Source: Prosthecobacter sp.
GTDB lineage: Bacteria > Verrucomicrobiota > Verrucomicrobiia > Verrucomicrobiales > Verrucomicrobiaceae
DNA: 64,000 bases
NCBI RefSeq assembly: GCF_020439865.1
Contig: NZ_JAGRPF010000139.1
Location: 19,001-83,000 of the forward strand
Direction: 5' to 3'
The notes beneath the pieces were generated by a model. The model was not told where the DNA came from, searched no databases, and was given only the letters and a program-made list of their open reading frames with translations. The translations under genes and the position numbers were made by a program. This document shows positions 54,629 through 63,310 of the stretch, piece by piece (position 1 is the stretch's first letter; each line of letters begins with the position of its first letter).

Positions 54629-55849
54629 TCAAGGCAGCATCTGCCCGCGCCGGATCTCGGATCCCTTGAAGATGATGCGGAAACGGAAAACCTTTTTCTT
54701 CCGGCATTGAATCTTGCCAGTTTGCAGGTCAAAGCGGTCCGGGATCTCGATTCGGTGGACATCCGCCGTGGCGTGGAAGCCGCGCTCGGAGAAGATGTCG
54801 ATCAGCATCGCCAGCGCTTCGGCGCTGTGAAAGAGATTGTCCTCGCTGTTGATGTCGGCTCGGCCGGAGATGGCGTGGCGAACGACGATGGGCATCATCT
54901 TTTCCTGGATAAAAGTTACCACGGCCTGCATGAGCTCGGGTTTCTCCACCTTGTAGCTGTCAAGTCGGCGCACGAGATCCTGCCGCGCGTGGCGGACGAT
55001 CTCGTTGGCCAGCGGCAAGTCACGCAACTGGTCAAAGGTGCGCGGATCGAGCTCCAGCGAGCTTTGATACTCAAGCTCGCGGATGATGTTGTCCTGCACC
55101 AGTTCCAGCGGCGCCTGGGCGTTGATGAAGTGGTAGTGGAAGATCTCCTTGAGGGAGACCAGCGCGTCGTAGGTCTTTTCTTTGAAGACCCGGTAACGAT
55201 TGCGTGCGAGCTCGGGATCGAAATCGGTGGCGCGTTCCTCCCACAGTTCGCCGAGGCCGGAACTGCGAACCTCGGCATTGTGCGCGAGCACTTCCTTTCC
55301 GCGCTTGAGCTGGCGCGCGATGCTTTCCGCTTCATCGACGAACAGCACCATGATGTGGAAGATGGGCTGCTTGAAATGTGCCGCGTCGGGTGTTTCGGAA
55401 AAATCACGACGCAGTCGGATCATCTCGTCGAAGAGCATCTTCAAGCACTCCACCTGCACCTTTGTGCGTGGGAACCCGTCGAGGATCGCGCCGTTCTGCT
55501 GCTCGGGTTCGAGCAGCTTGCGGATGAGGATGCCCACCACCTCGCGGTCGCCCACCATGCCGCCTTGGGCTTTGATGGCCCGCGCCTCGGGCGTGTCGAG
55601 CAGGGCGCTGACGACGATGGGTTGAGCGGTGATGCCGCGCACTTCGCGGATGAAGTCGGTGTTCGTGCCTTTGCCCGCTCCGGGCGCACCGCCGAGCAGG
55701 ATCAGCTCCTTCGGGAAGCGCAGACGTTCACGGCCATAGTCGGCTTCAAGCTGCTTCCAGACGGTGTTGAAGATGAGCTGGGCATCTTTGATTTCCAAAT
55801 CTGCCGGAGCGGCAGGCTTGGGGGCGGCTGGTTTCTGGGACGACGACAT
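54629..55849 (-). CDS. Adenylate-kinase-like protein with long C-terminal extension
   Basis: A 406-residue protein, start at ATG 55849. An Ala/Pro-rich N-terminus is followed by the P-loop GGAPGAGKGT (53-62), an NMP-binding region (ALLDTPEARAIKAQGGMVGDREVVGILIRKLL) and DGFPRT (124-129), all typical of adenylate kinase. Normal Adk is ~215 residues; here ~180 further residues follow (NIIRELEYQSSLELDPRTFDQLRDL..., VTFIQEKMMPIVVRH...) whose family I do not recognise. It is probably a nucleotide kinase with an added regulatory part. Same-strand neighbour of the HslV-like gene. Confidence 0.8.
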   Translation of the reverse strand: MSSSQKPAAPKPAAPADLEIKDAQLIFNTVWKQLEADYGRERLRFPKELILLGGAPGAGKGTNTDFIREVRGITAQPIVVSALLDTPEARAIKAQGGMVGDREVVGILIRKLLEPEQQNGAILDGFPRTKVQVECLKMLFDEMIRLRRDFSETPDAAHFKQPIFHIMVLFVDEAESIARQLKRGKEVLAHNAEVRSSGLGELWEERATDFDPELARNRYRVFKEKTYDALVSLKEIFHYHFINAQAPLELVQDNIIRELEYQSSLELDPRTFDQLRDLPLANEIVRHARQDLVRRLDSYKVEKPELMQAVVTFIQEKMMPIVVRHAISGRADINSEDNLFHSAEALAMLIDIFSERGFHATADVHRIEIPDRFDLQTGKIQCRKKKVFRFRIIFKGSEIRRGQMLP

Positions 55850-55940
55850 CCGCCATGCTTTCGGCGAAGGGATGCGCCCGTCAAGGTTCGTCACGTACCA
55901 AGTCTCGCGATTTTCGTGTCGGACTTGGCAAGGTCGCGGA

Positions 55941-57197
55941 TCAAGGCACCGGCGGTTTGCCGCCCCGGATGGCAAACAGCTTTGACTGCGTCCGGACGAT
56001 CAGCATCCCGCCGGCAATGGCCGGGGTGCTGCGGCAGGTGTCGCCGAGCTTGGTGTGGCCGAGTTGCTTGAATTCAGGCGCGGCGGCGATCGCGTGCAGC
56101 GTACCGTTCGAGTCAACGCAGAAGATGGACAAGCCGTCGCTGACGGGGGACCCGAAGGTCTGGCCTTCGGTGTCCACGCGTTCGCGCCAGAGGGATTCGC
56201 CGGTGGCGGGCTTCACGCAGGTAACCATGCCGGCGTCGTCCCACAAATAGAGCAGGTCGTGAACAAGGATGACGCTGGGGATGTGCGGCACGGATTTCTC
56301 AATGCGCCAGATCTCCTCGAACTTGCCCTCGTCGTTCAGCCGTACCGCGACGCAGTGCTTGGGGTTGTTCGTGAAACCACAGGTGCCGACGATGAGGTCC
56401 TTCCACGTGATGGGTGAGGAGATGGCGCGCTCGTTGGTCTCCTGATTGAACGGCGAGATCTCGGCGATGACATGGCCGTCTTTTGGATCGATGGCGGTGA
56501 AACCGTGCGTCCAGTTGGTGAAAACGAGCAGCGGTTCCTGCGTCTTCGGATGCGGATACACGACCGGTGTGGAGTAGCTGATGCGGGCGCTTTTGCGCGG
56601 TGTCTTCCAGGCGATCTTTCCGCTCTTGCGGTCGAGGGCGACGAGGAAGCCGTTTTCCTTTTCCTGGTCGTTGTTGAGGATCACAAGTTCGCCAAAAACC
56701 ATGGGCGACGCACCGAAGCCGTGACCGCCAACGACCGGACCGAGGTCCGTGGTCCAGAGCGATTTTCCGGCGTGGTCATAGGCTGCAATCGTCAGCGCAG
56801 CGGCAGTGGCCCAGCTGAAATACACCGCTTCGGCATCGACTGCCGGTGTGGTGGAGGCGGGGCTGTTGAAGCGGTGGCCCTTGAACTTCCCGGCTTCGAC
56901 CTTGTCCTGCCAGATCGTTTTGCCGGAGGCTAGATCGATGGACATCGAAATGCGCGTGCCGGTCTTCTCATCGCCACACAAGAGGAAGATGCGATCTCCC
57001 CAGACGACAGGCGACCCGTGGCCGATGGCCGGAAGGTCGATCTTCCACGCGAAGTCGGCATCCGTGGCCTGCGCCGGATACTTCGAGGCGTCGTTCACGC
57101 CGGAACCGTTTTCGCCGCGAAACCGCGTCCAGTTGTCGGCGAAGGAATCGGTGGCTGTGAAGAGCAGTGACAGCAGGAAAAGGCGGCGGAGAAACAT
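55941..57197 (-). CDS. Exported PQQ-like beta-propeller protein
   Basis: A 418-residue protein with signal peptide MFLRRLFLLSLLFTATDSFA. PQQ/BamB-type propeller repeats are visible: GHGSPVVWGDRIFLLCGDEKTGTRISMSIDLASGKTIW, AYDHAGKSLWTTDLG, VALDRKSGKIAWKTPR, TWKDLIVGTCGFT and YLWDDAGMVTCVKPATGESLWRERVD. No cytochrome motif is seen. Such outer-wall propellers are common in Planctomycetes/Verrucomicrobia, and their roles are mostly unknown. It lies 91 bases upstream of the kinase-like gene on the same strand. Confidence 0.85.
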   Translation of the reverse strand: MFLRRLFLLSLLFTATDSFADNWTRFRGENGSGVNDASKYPAQATDADFAWKIDLPAIGHGSPVVWGDRIFLLCGDEKTGTRISMSIDLASGKTIWQDKVEAGKFKGHRFNSPASTTPAVDAEAVYFSWATAAALTIAAYDHAGKSLWTTDLGPVVGGHGFGASPMVFGELVILNNDQEKENGFLVALDRKSGKIAWKTPRKSARISYSTPVVYPHPKTQEPLLVFTNWTHGFTAIDPKDGHVIAEISPFNQETNERAISSPITWKDLIVGTCGFTNNPKHCVAVRLNDEGKFEEIWRIEKSVPHIPSVILVHDLLYLWDDAGMVTCVKPATGESLWRERVDTEGQTFGSPVSDGLSIFCVDSNGTLHAIAAAPEFKQLGHTKLGDTCRSTPAIAGGMLIVRTQSKLFAIRGGKPPVP

Positions 57198-57229
57198 CGC
57201 TGCTTAACTGCGTCACCGGATGCGTTGTT

Positions 57230-57715
57230 TCAAAGCGGCGACCAATCTGAAAAGACAACCGCCTGACCGCGCCGCGTGCCGTTTTCATCACGAACGGTCC
57301 AAACCGTCGCGCGGTGGATCTTGAACCGGGTGCCCTTGGTCGAGATGCGAACGCCTGCGTAGTCGTCGATGAAGCCGTCCCGGGTGACTCGGGCGAGCAT
57401 GTCGGCGCGTTCTTCACGTCGGATGGGTTCCGCCGTCAGACGTGAGGGCATCGAGGTAAAGGCGGGCCAGTCCGCCTCCCAGAGTTCGAGCGCACGACGA
57501 TTGCCATAGTTCAGCACCGGATCGTCTTCGACACCGTGCGAGGCGATCACCGCATCCGCATTCCAAAAAGCCGCGCAAAGCGCCTCGCCACCGAGGTCCG
57601 CCCAGCTCGCATCGACGAGCGGATGACCCGTGACGCGCTGGTAACTGTCACGCAGAAGCCGGAGGTGGGCGGCGATGGCGTCGTTGCAGGCGAAGGAGGG
57701 CGGCGTTTCGATCAT
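57230..57715 (-). CDS. MEKHLA-domain protein
   Basis: A 161-residue single-domain protein. HLRLLRDSYQRVTGHPL, DAVIASHGVEDDPVLNYGNRRALELWEADWPAFTSMPSRLTAEPIRREERADML and DDYAGVRISTKGTRFKIHRATVW follow the MEKHLA family, a PAS-like sensor domain found in plants (HD-ZIP III) and bacteria. Likely a small ligand or redox sensor; partner unknown. ATG start. A repeat-containing gap follows upstream (57716-57885). Confidence 0.88.
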   Translation of the reverse strand: MIETPPSFACNDAIAAHLRLLRDSYQRVTGHPLVDASWADLGGEALCAAFWNADAVIASHGVEDDPVLNYGNRRALELWEADWPAFTSMPSRLTAEPIRREERADMLARVTRDGFIDDYAGVRISTKGTRFKIHRATVWTVRDENGTRRGQAVVFSDWSPL

Positions 57716-57781
57716 GACTCGAATTCGAACGCATCCAGCCGCAGGTCAAGGGTGGGAAGGGGCGTTTGTCACACTCGGCTT

Positions 57782-57864
57782 AACCGCAGAGGTGCAGAGA
57801 GGCGGAGGACGCAGAGAATGAAAATAGAATCTCTGCCACCTCTGCTCCTTTACCTCTCTGCGGC
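57782..57864. repeat. Imperfect palindromic intergenic repeat
   Basis: Left arm 57783-57817 and right arm 57830-57864 are inverted and match at about 25 of 35 positions, built of GCAGAG/CTCTGC units. The only loop is ~12 A/T-rich bases. It occupies most of the gap between the MEKHLA gene and the giant cytochrome gene. Confidence 0.65.
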
Positions 57865-57885
57865 AAAAACGACCGCCTCTCCCGC

Positions 57886-60800
57886 TTAACCCTTCAACGT
57901 CATCAGATACGCGAGCAGATCGGCCACCTGCTGGTCCTGCAGCGTGTCGAGCAAGCCTTCGGGCATCAGGCTGCGGCGGATGAACTTGGTGCTACGGATG
58001 TCCTTCTTGTCGAGACGACGGTCCGGCAGACCAGGCTGGCGGATGATGGTGGCCTGCTTGTCTTCGCTGACGAAGAAGGCGTCGATGAGGTCGCCGTTTT
58101 TCATCTCGACGCGAAAGATGCGGTAGCCGGGCTCCATTGCGGCGTTCGGCGTCAAGATGTTGCGCAACACGCCTTCGAGTCCCATTGCGCCCGCGCCGCT
58201 GAGGTTCGGGCCGATCTGACCGCCGGCGGCGCCGATCTGATGGCAGGCCATGCATAGCGCGCTGAGGACTTTGCCATTCGCGGCATCCCCTTTCGGCGCG
58301 AGGGCGGTGTATTTGGCGAACTTGGTGTCGAGCGCCTTTGCTTGTTCCTCGGTGAGCAGCGGCGGGGTGTCGATGGTTTTGGCGATGCGGGCGCCTTTGC
58401 CCGGCTTGCCCCATTTGGAATCGTAACGCGTCATGCCTTCGGCGGATTCGAGGATGCGGTCGAAGTTGGCGCGGATTTCCTGGGGGGTGCGTGCACGGTT
58501 CCACACGCGGAACTCGGTCATCACGCCTTCGGTGCCGCCTTTCGGCCCACTCCAGCCGATGCGGCAGTTGTCCCATTTCGCAGGCGCGGGTTTGCTGGCG
58601 GTGGCGTCGAGTTCGCCGTTTTGGTAGATGCGGATGATGCCCTTCACGTCGCGTGTGACGGCGATGTGCGTCCAAAGGTCGGGCGTCATCGGTTTGGCGG
58701 CGACGGCGACATCGTGAAGCTGGGGACCGGCAAAGACACGGAACTTGGATTGGAAGAAATTCATCTCAGGGCCGCCGGGCGCGCCGAGGATATCATCCTG
58801 ATTGCCGATGTTCGGCGCGAGGCGCACCCAAGTCTCGACGGTGAAGGGCCCGTCGAGGGTGATCTTCGAATCCGTCCACGCGGTTTCCTGACCGTCGAAC
58901 AACAGCACCTCGCGGAACACGCCGCCGAGCTGTTGCTGCAGTTTTTCCAACGCAGGATCATCACCGAGCACGGTGGCAAGGCGCTCGACCGTGGGGCCGT
59001 CGAGATCGGCTTGTGGGAGCGTTTTGTCGAGCAAGGCGGTGACGATAGTCTTCGCACCTGCCTTCGTGCTTGAAACAGTGTTTAGCGCCGCCTTGCGCTG
59101 ACCGGGCGTGAGCTCAGGATACAGCGTGAGCAGACGTGCCGTGGCATCGGGAGCGCGGGAAGCAGCGAGGGCTTCGAGCGCCGCATCGCGGGTGAGGGGA
59201 TCGGGGTCGGATTTGGCGATCGTGGCGAAGAGTTCGGCTGCATCGCTATGGAGATCACGAAGGGTGCGAAGAATGTCCGCGCTGGTCTTGGTTTTTGCCT
59301 TGGCCACAAGCTCGCCCTCCAAACTCGTGAGTTGAAAGCCACCGATGAGTTGCAGCGCGAGTTGCGGTGAGGTGCCGAGCATCGCTTGGGCCGCCTCGGT
59401 GAGAAGCGGAGCGATCTTCGCGGCATCGAGCGCTGTGCGTTGCGCGAGCAGCTTCTCGGCAACGCTGGCGCGGGATTTCTCATTCGAGAGCACGGTCTTC
59501 AAGGCATCGTCCACGCCGGGTTCGTTCGGGAACTGGGCGAGGCGGAGGAGTTCTTCGTCGTTCGGAGCGCGGTCGAGCTGCGGCAGCAGTTTGGCGACGC
59601 GTGAGGCGCTGCTTTTTGGCTCCAACGCGAGCGAAGCGAGCACACGAGCCTCGACGGGCAGTTTGGAGGCGGCGTCCGAGTCGAGGAACTTTGCAACGAT
59701 GTCGGGATGACGTTCCAGGAACATGCGAACGAGGAAGCGCTCGAACTCGCGGTCGTAAGCCTCACGCACCGGAACTCGAGCCGGACTGCGGGAGGATTGG
59801 ATGGTGGGACCGGGGAGGCTGGGTTTGGCGAAGGCGAGGAGTTTGGAAACGGATTCCTCATGTTTCAGACTGCGTCCGATTGACAGAATCTCGTCCTTCG
59901 CACCGCCGTTGCGGTACTCCTGCGTGCTCCAATGCGCTTCACGTTTCAAACTTTCTGGATCGCGATCGACAAGGGTCTGCCAAGCGAGATGAGCTTTGCC
60001 AACAGGACCTTTGTCGAGCGACGCGACGAGTTCATCAGTGCTGAGTTTCGTGAAATCGGGGACTTCGCCTTTCGCGGCTTTCGGCTTCACCCGCCAGATG
60101 CGGCCGCGTGTCTTGTCGCGGTCGGGATGGTTTCGCGGCACCTCGTTGTGGGAGATGATCTTGTTGTACCAATCGACGATGTAGATGCAGCCGTCGGGGC
60201 CGTTGGTCATGGCGACGGGGCGGAAGAAGGGATCGTCGCAGGTGATGAGGTCGGCGGCCTGTTCGAGGTTCCAATACGGGCCGTCGCGATGCATGGCGAT
60301 GGTTTGAATCTTTGAGATGATGGGATTGGCGACGGCCATCACGTAAGCCGGTTTGGGCATTGTAGTCCCGGCTTTAGCCGGTTCTGGTTTTCCGGAGCCG
60401 GCTAAAGCCGGTACTACAGAACCCTGACCAACGTGTGCGGGCGAAAGCGGACCTGACTCGATGAGCGCGAGGCCGCTCAAACCGGTGCCGCCCATGCGGA
60501 ACTCGGCGGCGGGCGGGAACTCGGGCTGGTAGCTCTTGCGCAGGCCGGCCATGCCGCCGGGATAGTAGGCGTATTCGTGGAAGGGCATGACGGGGTAGCC
60601 GTAGTCGTTGGCCTCCTGGATGAAGGTCTCGCCTTCGCCGGTCATGACGAGGCCCCAGATGTTGTTCGGGCCGGTGCTGGTGACTTCGAATTCGCTGCCG
60701 TCGGGCCGCATGCGCGCCATGGAGCATTTGGGCCAGTCGATTTCCTCGTTGCTGCCGGGCTTGTGGACTTTGCTGTTGTTGAAAAGGCCCTGCGCCATCC

Positions 60801-62064
60801 AAATCCAGCCGCCGGGCGCACGCGTGAACTGATGCGGAAAGAGATGCGAGTCCTGCACGCCGAAGCCGGTGAGGATGACCTCGCGCTTGTCCGATTTGCC
60901 GTCGCCATCGGTGTCTTTGAGCAGGAGCAGGTCGTGACCGTGCAGTGCGTAGCAGGAGTCGCCCGCGCCCCAAGGCAGGATGCCAAGCGGAATGGCGAGA
61001 CCGTCGGCGAAAACGGTCGGGTTGGTGAGTCCACCCGCGGGAATCGGCGCATTCACCGACTCCCGCGGATAGACGAGCACCTTGTCCTTGCCCTTCGCCG
61101 CATACACGGCCTCGGCGGCGGCGGGGTTTTCATTCGCATCGACGGGATACTCCAGCGCGGTCTGCGTCCACATTCGACCTCGCTGATCAAAGTAAACGCT
61201 GATGAACTTGCCGATGCCGTCGCTCTCCTTGACGACGAGTTCGATCTCGTAGCCCTCGGGCAGATGAAACTTCTTCAACTGCTCCTCGGCGGTCAAAGCG
61301 GTGCCCTGCACGTTGTTGTAACTGATGTCGCGCTTCGGTTTCGCTGCATCCGCCTGCGGCTTGGGCTTCGGCGGCGGAGCGACGAGTTTGCGCGCGGCAT
61401 CGACACCGCCGAGCGATTCCCACGTGGGTGCATTCGGCGTCGGCGGCAGTTCTTCGATCGTCACATCCTTGACCTGCACGAGGCAAACGCCGCCGCTGTG
61501 AACCTGCGGGCCGATGAGGCCGTCGAGTGCGATGTTCTTGTCCTGCTCAGTGTAGTCCATGCAGTGCACGCCGTTGATCCAGGTCTGAATACGCGTGCCT
61601 TCGGCGCGGATGCGATACTCGTTCCAGCCATAGACATCGATTACCTTGTCGAGCGCGGCTTGTTGCTCCGGCGTGGGTGCCCAGATGACCTTGTTGCGGC
61701 GGAACTCATCATAAATTTTTCCGAACCAGCCTGCGCCGCAATCGATCTGATAACCGGTCATGTGCGCGCCGCCGGGCACGCGCAGGCTGCGGATCTGGAT
61801 GCCGCTGTTGAGCATGCCGGTCTTCGGATCGCCGCCGACCTTGATTTTGAGCTTCAGCTCGAAGTTCTGGTAGCTCTTCTTCGTGCAGATGAAGTGGTTC
61901 TCCTTGATCTTCTCCGTCGTTGAACCGCCGGTGATCATGCCGTCCTCGACACGCCAGATTTTTGGATCGTAGTCCCAGCCGTCGAGGGTTTTGCCGTCGA
62001 AGAGCGAGACTGGCTCCGCGTGGAGTGCGGCCGTGGTCAGTAGAAGTGCGAGGATTGGCTTCAT
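57886..62064 (-). CDS. DUF1080 / PVC-dehydrogenase / LamG / cytochrome c giant protein
   Basis: A 1392-residue exported protein (signal MKPILALLLTTAALHA). Order: DUF1080, a 3-keto-disaccharide-hydrolase-like lectin fold (~20-207); a PVC-type membrane-bound-dehydrogenase propeller (~255-680), with TDGDGKSDKREVIL and NGPDGCIYIVDWYNKIISHNEVP; a HEAT-like helical region (~690-1040); a LamG/concanavalin-like domain (~1060-1230); and a C-terminal heme domain, C1271-MACHQIG. Probably an exported enzyme acting on saccharides and feeding electrons to a cytochrome chain. About residues 549-568 are encoded by a palindromic repeat inserted in frame. Confidence 0.9.
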   Translation of the reverse strand: MKPILALLLTTAALHAEPVSLFDGKTLDGWDYDPKIWRVEDGMITGGSTTEKIKENHFICTKKSYQNFELKLKIKVGGDPKTGMLNSGIQIRSLRVPGGAHMTGYQIDCGAGWFGKIYDEFRRNKVIWAPTPEQQAALDKVIDVYGWNEYRIRAEGTRIQTWINGVHCMDYTEQDKNIALDGLIGPQVHSGGVCLVQVKDVTIEELPPTPNAPTWESLGGVDAARKLVAPPPKPKPQADAAKPKRDISYNNVQGTALTAEEQLKKFHLPEGYEIELVVKESDGIGKFISVYFDQRGRMWTQTALEYPVDANENPAAAEAVYAAKGKDKVLVYPRESVNAPIPAGGLTNPTVFADGLAIPLGILPWGAGDSCYALHGHDLLLLKDTDGDGKSDKREVILTGFGVQDSHLFPHQFTRAPGGWIWMAQGLFNNSKVHKPGSNEEIDWPKCSMARMRPDGSEFEVTSTGPNNIWGLVMTGEGETFIQEANDYGYPVMPFHEYAYYPGGMAGLRKSYQPEFPPAAEFRMGGTGLSGLALIESGPLSPAHVGQGSVVPALAGSGKPEPAKAGTTMPKPAYVMAVANPIISKIQTIAMHRDGPYWNLEQAADLITCDDPFFRPVAMTNGPDGCIYIVDWYNKIISHNEVPRNHPDRDKTRGRIWRVKPKAAKGEVPDFTKLSTDELVASLDKGPVGKAHLAWQTLVDRDPESLKREAHWSTQEYRNGGAKDEILSIGRSLKHEESVSKLLAFAKPSLPGPTIQSSRSPARVPVREAYDREFERFLVRMFLERHPDIVAKFLDSDAASKLPVEARVLASLALEPKSSASRVAKLLPQLDRAPNDEELLRLAQFPNEPGVDDALKTVLSNEKSRASVAEKLLAQRTALDAAKIAPLLTEAAQAMLGTSPQLALQLIGGFQLTSLEGELVAKAKTKTSADILRTLRDLHSDAAELFATIAKSDPDPLTRDAALEALAASRAPDATARLLTLYPELTPGQRKAALNTVSSTKAGAKTIVTALLDKTLPQADLDGPTVERLATVLGDDPALEKLQQQLGGVFREVLLFDGQETAWTDSKITLDGPFTVETWVRLAPNIGNQDDILGAPGGPEMNFFQSKFRVFAGPQLHDVAVAAKPMTPDLWTHIAVTRDVKGIIRIYQNGELDATASKPAPAKWDNCRIGWSGPKGGTEGVMTEFRVWNRARTPQEIRANFDRILESAEGMTRYDSKWGKPGKGARIAKTIDTPPLLTEEQAKALDTKFAKYTALAPKGDAANGKVLSALCMACHQIGAAGGQIGPNLSGAGAMGLEGVLRNILTPNAAMEPGYRIFRVEMKNGDLIDAFFVSEDKQATIIRQPGLPDRRLDKKDIRSTKFIRRSLMPEGLLDTLQDQQVADLLAYLMTLKG
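60361..60418. repeat. REP-like palindrome inside a coding sequence
   Basis: Left arm 60361-60384 and right arm 60395-60418 are inverted copies differing at two of 24 positions; both carry CCGGCTTTAGCCGG and end in TGTAGT/ACTACA. The element is read in frame as part of the giant cytochrome protein (segment VVPALAGSGKPEPAKAGTT), which interrupts the dehydrogenase propeller just before YVMAVANPIISK. Confidence 0.75.
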
Positions 62065-62104
62065 GGTTGGATTAACGGGAATGGTCGGCGCAGGCTAGCA
62101 GGAT

Positions 62105-62139
62105 CACATGCACGGTGTCATGCCCGAAATGCACCTTTG
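62105..62139 (+). promoter_or_regulatory. Operator-like motif upstream of dac, copy A
   Basis: CACATG, then GTCATG followed by CCCGAAATGCAC. About 26 of 35 bases match a second copy at 63145-63179. It lies between the divergent giant cytochrome gene and the carboxypeptidase gene, suggesting a shared regulator site. Inference only. Confidence 0.35.
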
Positions 62140-62212
62140 CGCGACAGCAGTGGTGTGAGAACAAGCCCGAGAACGGGCAAGACATCCGATGACCCTTGCG
62201 TTGAGCTCACTC

Positions 62213-63124
62213 ATGAAAAACGTGGTTACTTTGCTTGTCTGCCTGGGCGCGACGATGGTTCTGGCCGATTCCGAAAACCTCGATTCGAACGCGCCGCCGG
62301 TTATCTCGGCGAAGGCCTGGTGCGTGGCAGATGGTGCGGACGGACGAGTGCTCGCTTCGGCGGGGCTCAAAGACAAGCTCAAGGCCGCCAGCACCACCAA
62401 GATGATGTGCCTCCGGGTCGTGCTCGGACAGGTCGATGCGAATCCGGAGCTGCTCAACGAGTGGATCACGATTTCCAAAAGCGCTGCCGCGACACCCGGC
62501 AGCCGCGCGGAACTGGCCGCAGGCGAAAGCATCCAGCTGCGTGACGCGATCTACGCGCTGATGCTGCCCTCGGGCAATGACATGGCGAATGCGCTGGCGG
62601 AACATTTCAACGATCGCTTCGCTCCGCCAGGCGACGAAAGCCCACCCGCACTGCAAGGCCCCATCTACAAGGCACGGGGGCGTTTCATCGCCGAGATGAA
62701 CCGCAAGGCCCGGCAACTCGGCATGGCAGACACGATGTATACCAGCGCCCTGGGGGATGGACTCGCCGACGTTCCCACGATCACCGCAGCTGATCTGCTG
62801 CGTCTCGCGCAGACAGTCATGAAGCACGATCTCTATCGCAAGGTGGTGGCCACGAGAACCTATCAGGCGACCATCCGGCTGCCGAATGGCGGCGAGCGGC
62901 GTGCCGCGTGGGAAAACACCAACAAGCTGCTGGCGTTCGACTGCTACGACGGCATCAAAACCGGGCTCACCAAGTCAGCCGGCAACTGCCTCGTCGCCAC
63001 CGGCACCCATCAGGGGAAACGACTGTTTGTCGTCGTGCTCGGATGTTCCAGTGATGCCTCGCGCATCGCGGATGCTCGCAATCTCTTCCGCTGGGGCTGG
63101 AGAATCACTAGTGGTGTGCAATAG
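62213..63124 (+). CDS. D-alanyl-D-alanine carboxypeptidase (S11)
   Basis: A 303-residue exported low-molecular-weight PBP. ATG 62213 gives the signal peptide MKNVVTLLVCLGATMVLA. The three penicillin-binding motifs are present: S60-TTK, S120-GN and K249-TG. It trims the terminal D-Ala from peptidoglycan stem peptides in the periplasm. It lacks the C-terminal membrane-anchor domain of DacA/PBP5. Regulatory motif copies flank it, before the start and after the stop. Confidence 0.92.
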   Translation: MKNVVTLLVCLGATMVLADSENLDSNAPPVISAKAWCVADGADGRVLASAGLKDKLKAASTTKMMCLRVVLGQVDANPELLNEWITISKSAAATPGSRAELAAGESIQLRDAIYALMLPSGNDMANALAEHFNDRFAPPGDESPPALQGPIYKARGRFIAEMNRKARQLGMADTMYTSALGDGLADVPTITAADLLRLAQTVMKHDLYRKVVATRTYQATIRLPNGGERRAAWENTNKLLAFDCYDGIKTGLTKSAGNCLVATGTHQGKRLFVVVLGCSSDASRIADARNLFRWGWRITSGVQ

Positions 63125-63144
63125 CCAACGTAGATTGTCGCGGC

Positions 63145-63179
63145 CACATGTGCAGCGTCATGTCCCAAATGGACTTGTG
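63145..63179 (+). promoter_or_regulatory. Operator-like motif upstream of AraC gene, copy B
   Basis: CACATG, then GTCATG followed by TCCCAAATGGAC. It is the partner of the copy at 62105, exactly 1040 bases away and in the same orientation. GTCC...GGAC gives it internal symmetry. Confidence 0.35.
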
Positions 63180-63222
63180 AAGATCGTCTCATTGATTCAG
63201 GCAATGTTTGAACCGCTCATCT

Positions 63223-63285
63223 GACGCTGATGGGACGCTAATGATGAACTTCTGGCATCAGCGTCAAATTAGCGTCATATCAGCG
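63223..63285 (+). promoter_or_regulatory. Four-box operator-like array before the AraC gene
   Basis: GACGCTGAT (63223-63231) and GACGCTAAT (63234-63242) are followed by inverted copies ATCAGCGTC (63257-63265) and ATTAGCGTC (63268-63276), and a partial fifth ATCAGCG (63279-63285). The 9-mers are spaced 11 bases apart, one helical turn, on each arm. It ends 25 bases before the AraC start, in the position of an autoregulatory site. Confidence 0.6.
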
Positions 63286-63310
63286 GTTGGAAGGCATCCC
63301 CTATCTCGAC

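Noticed and set aside
54707..56071. 454-codon plus-strand frame
   Set aside because: Antisense to the adenylate-kinase-like gene; no recognisable domain.
60577..61923. 448-codon plus-strand frame
   Set aside because: Antisense to the giant cytochrome gene; shadow composition.
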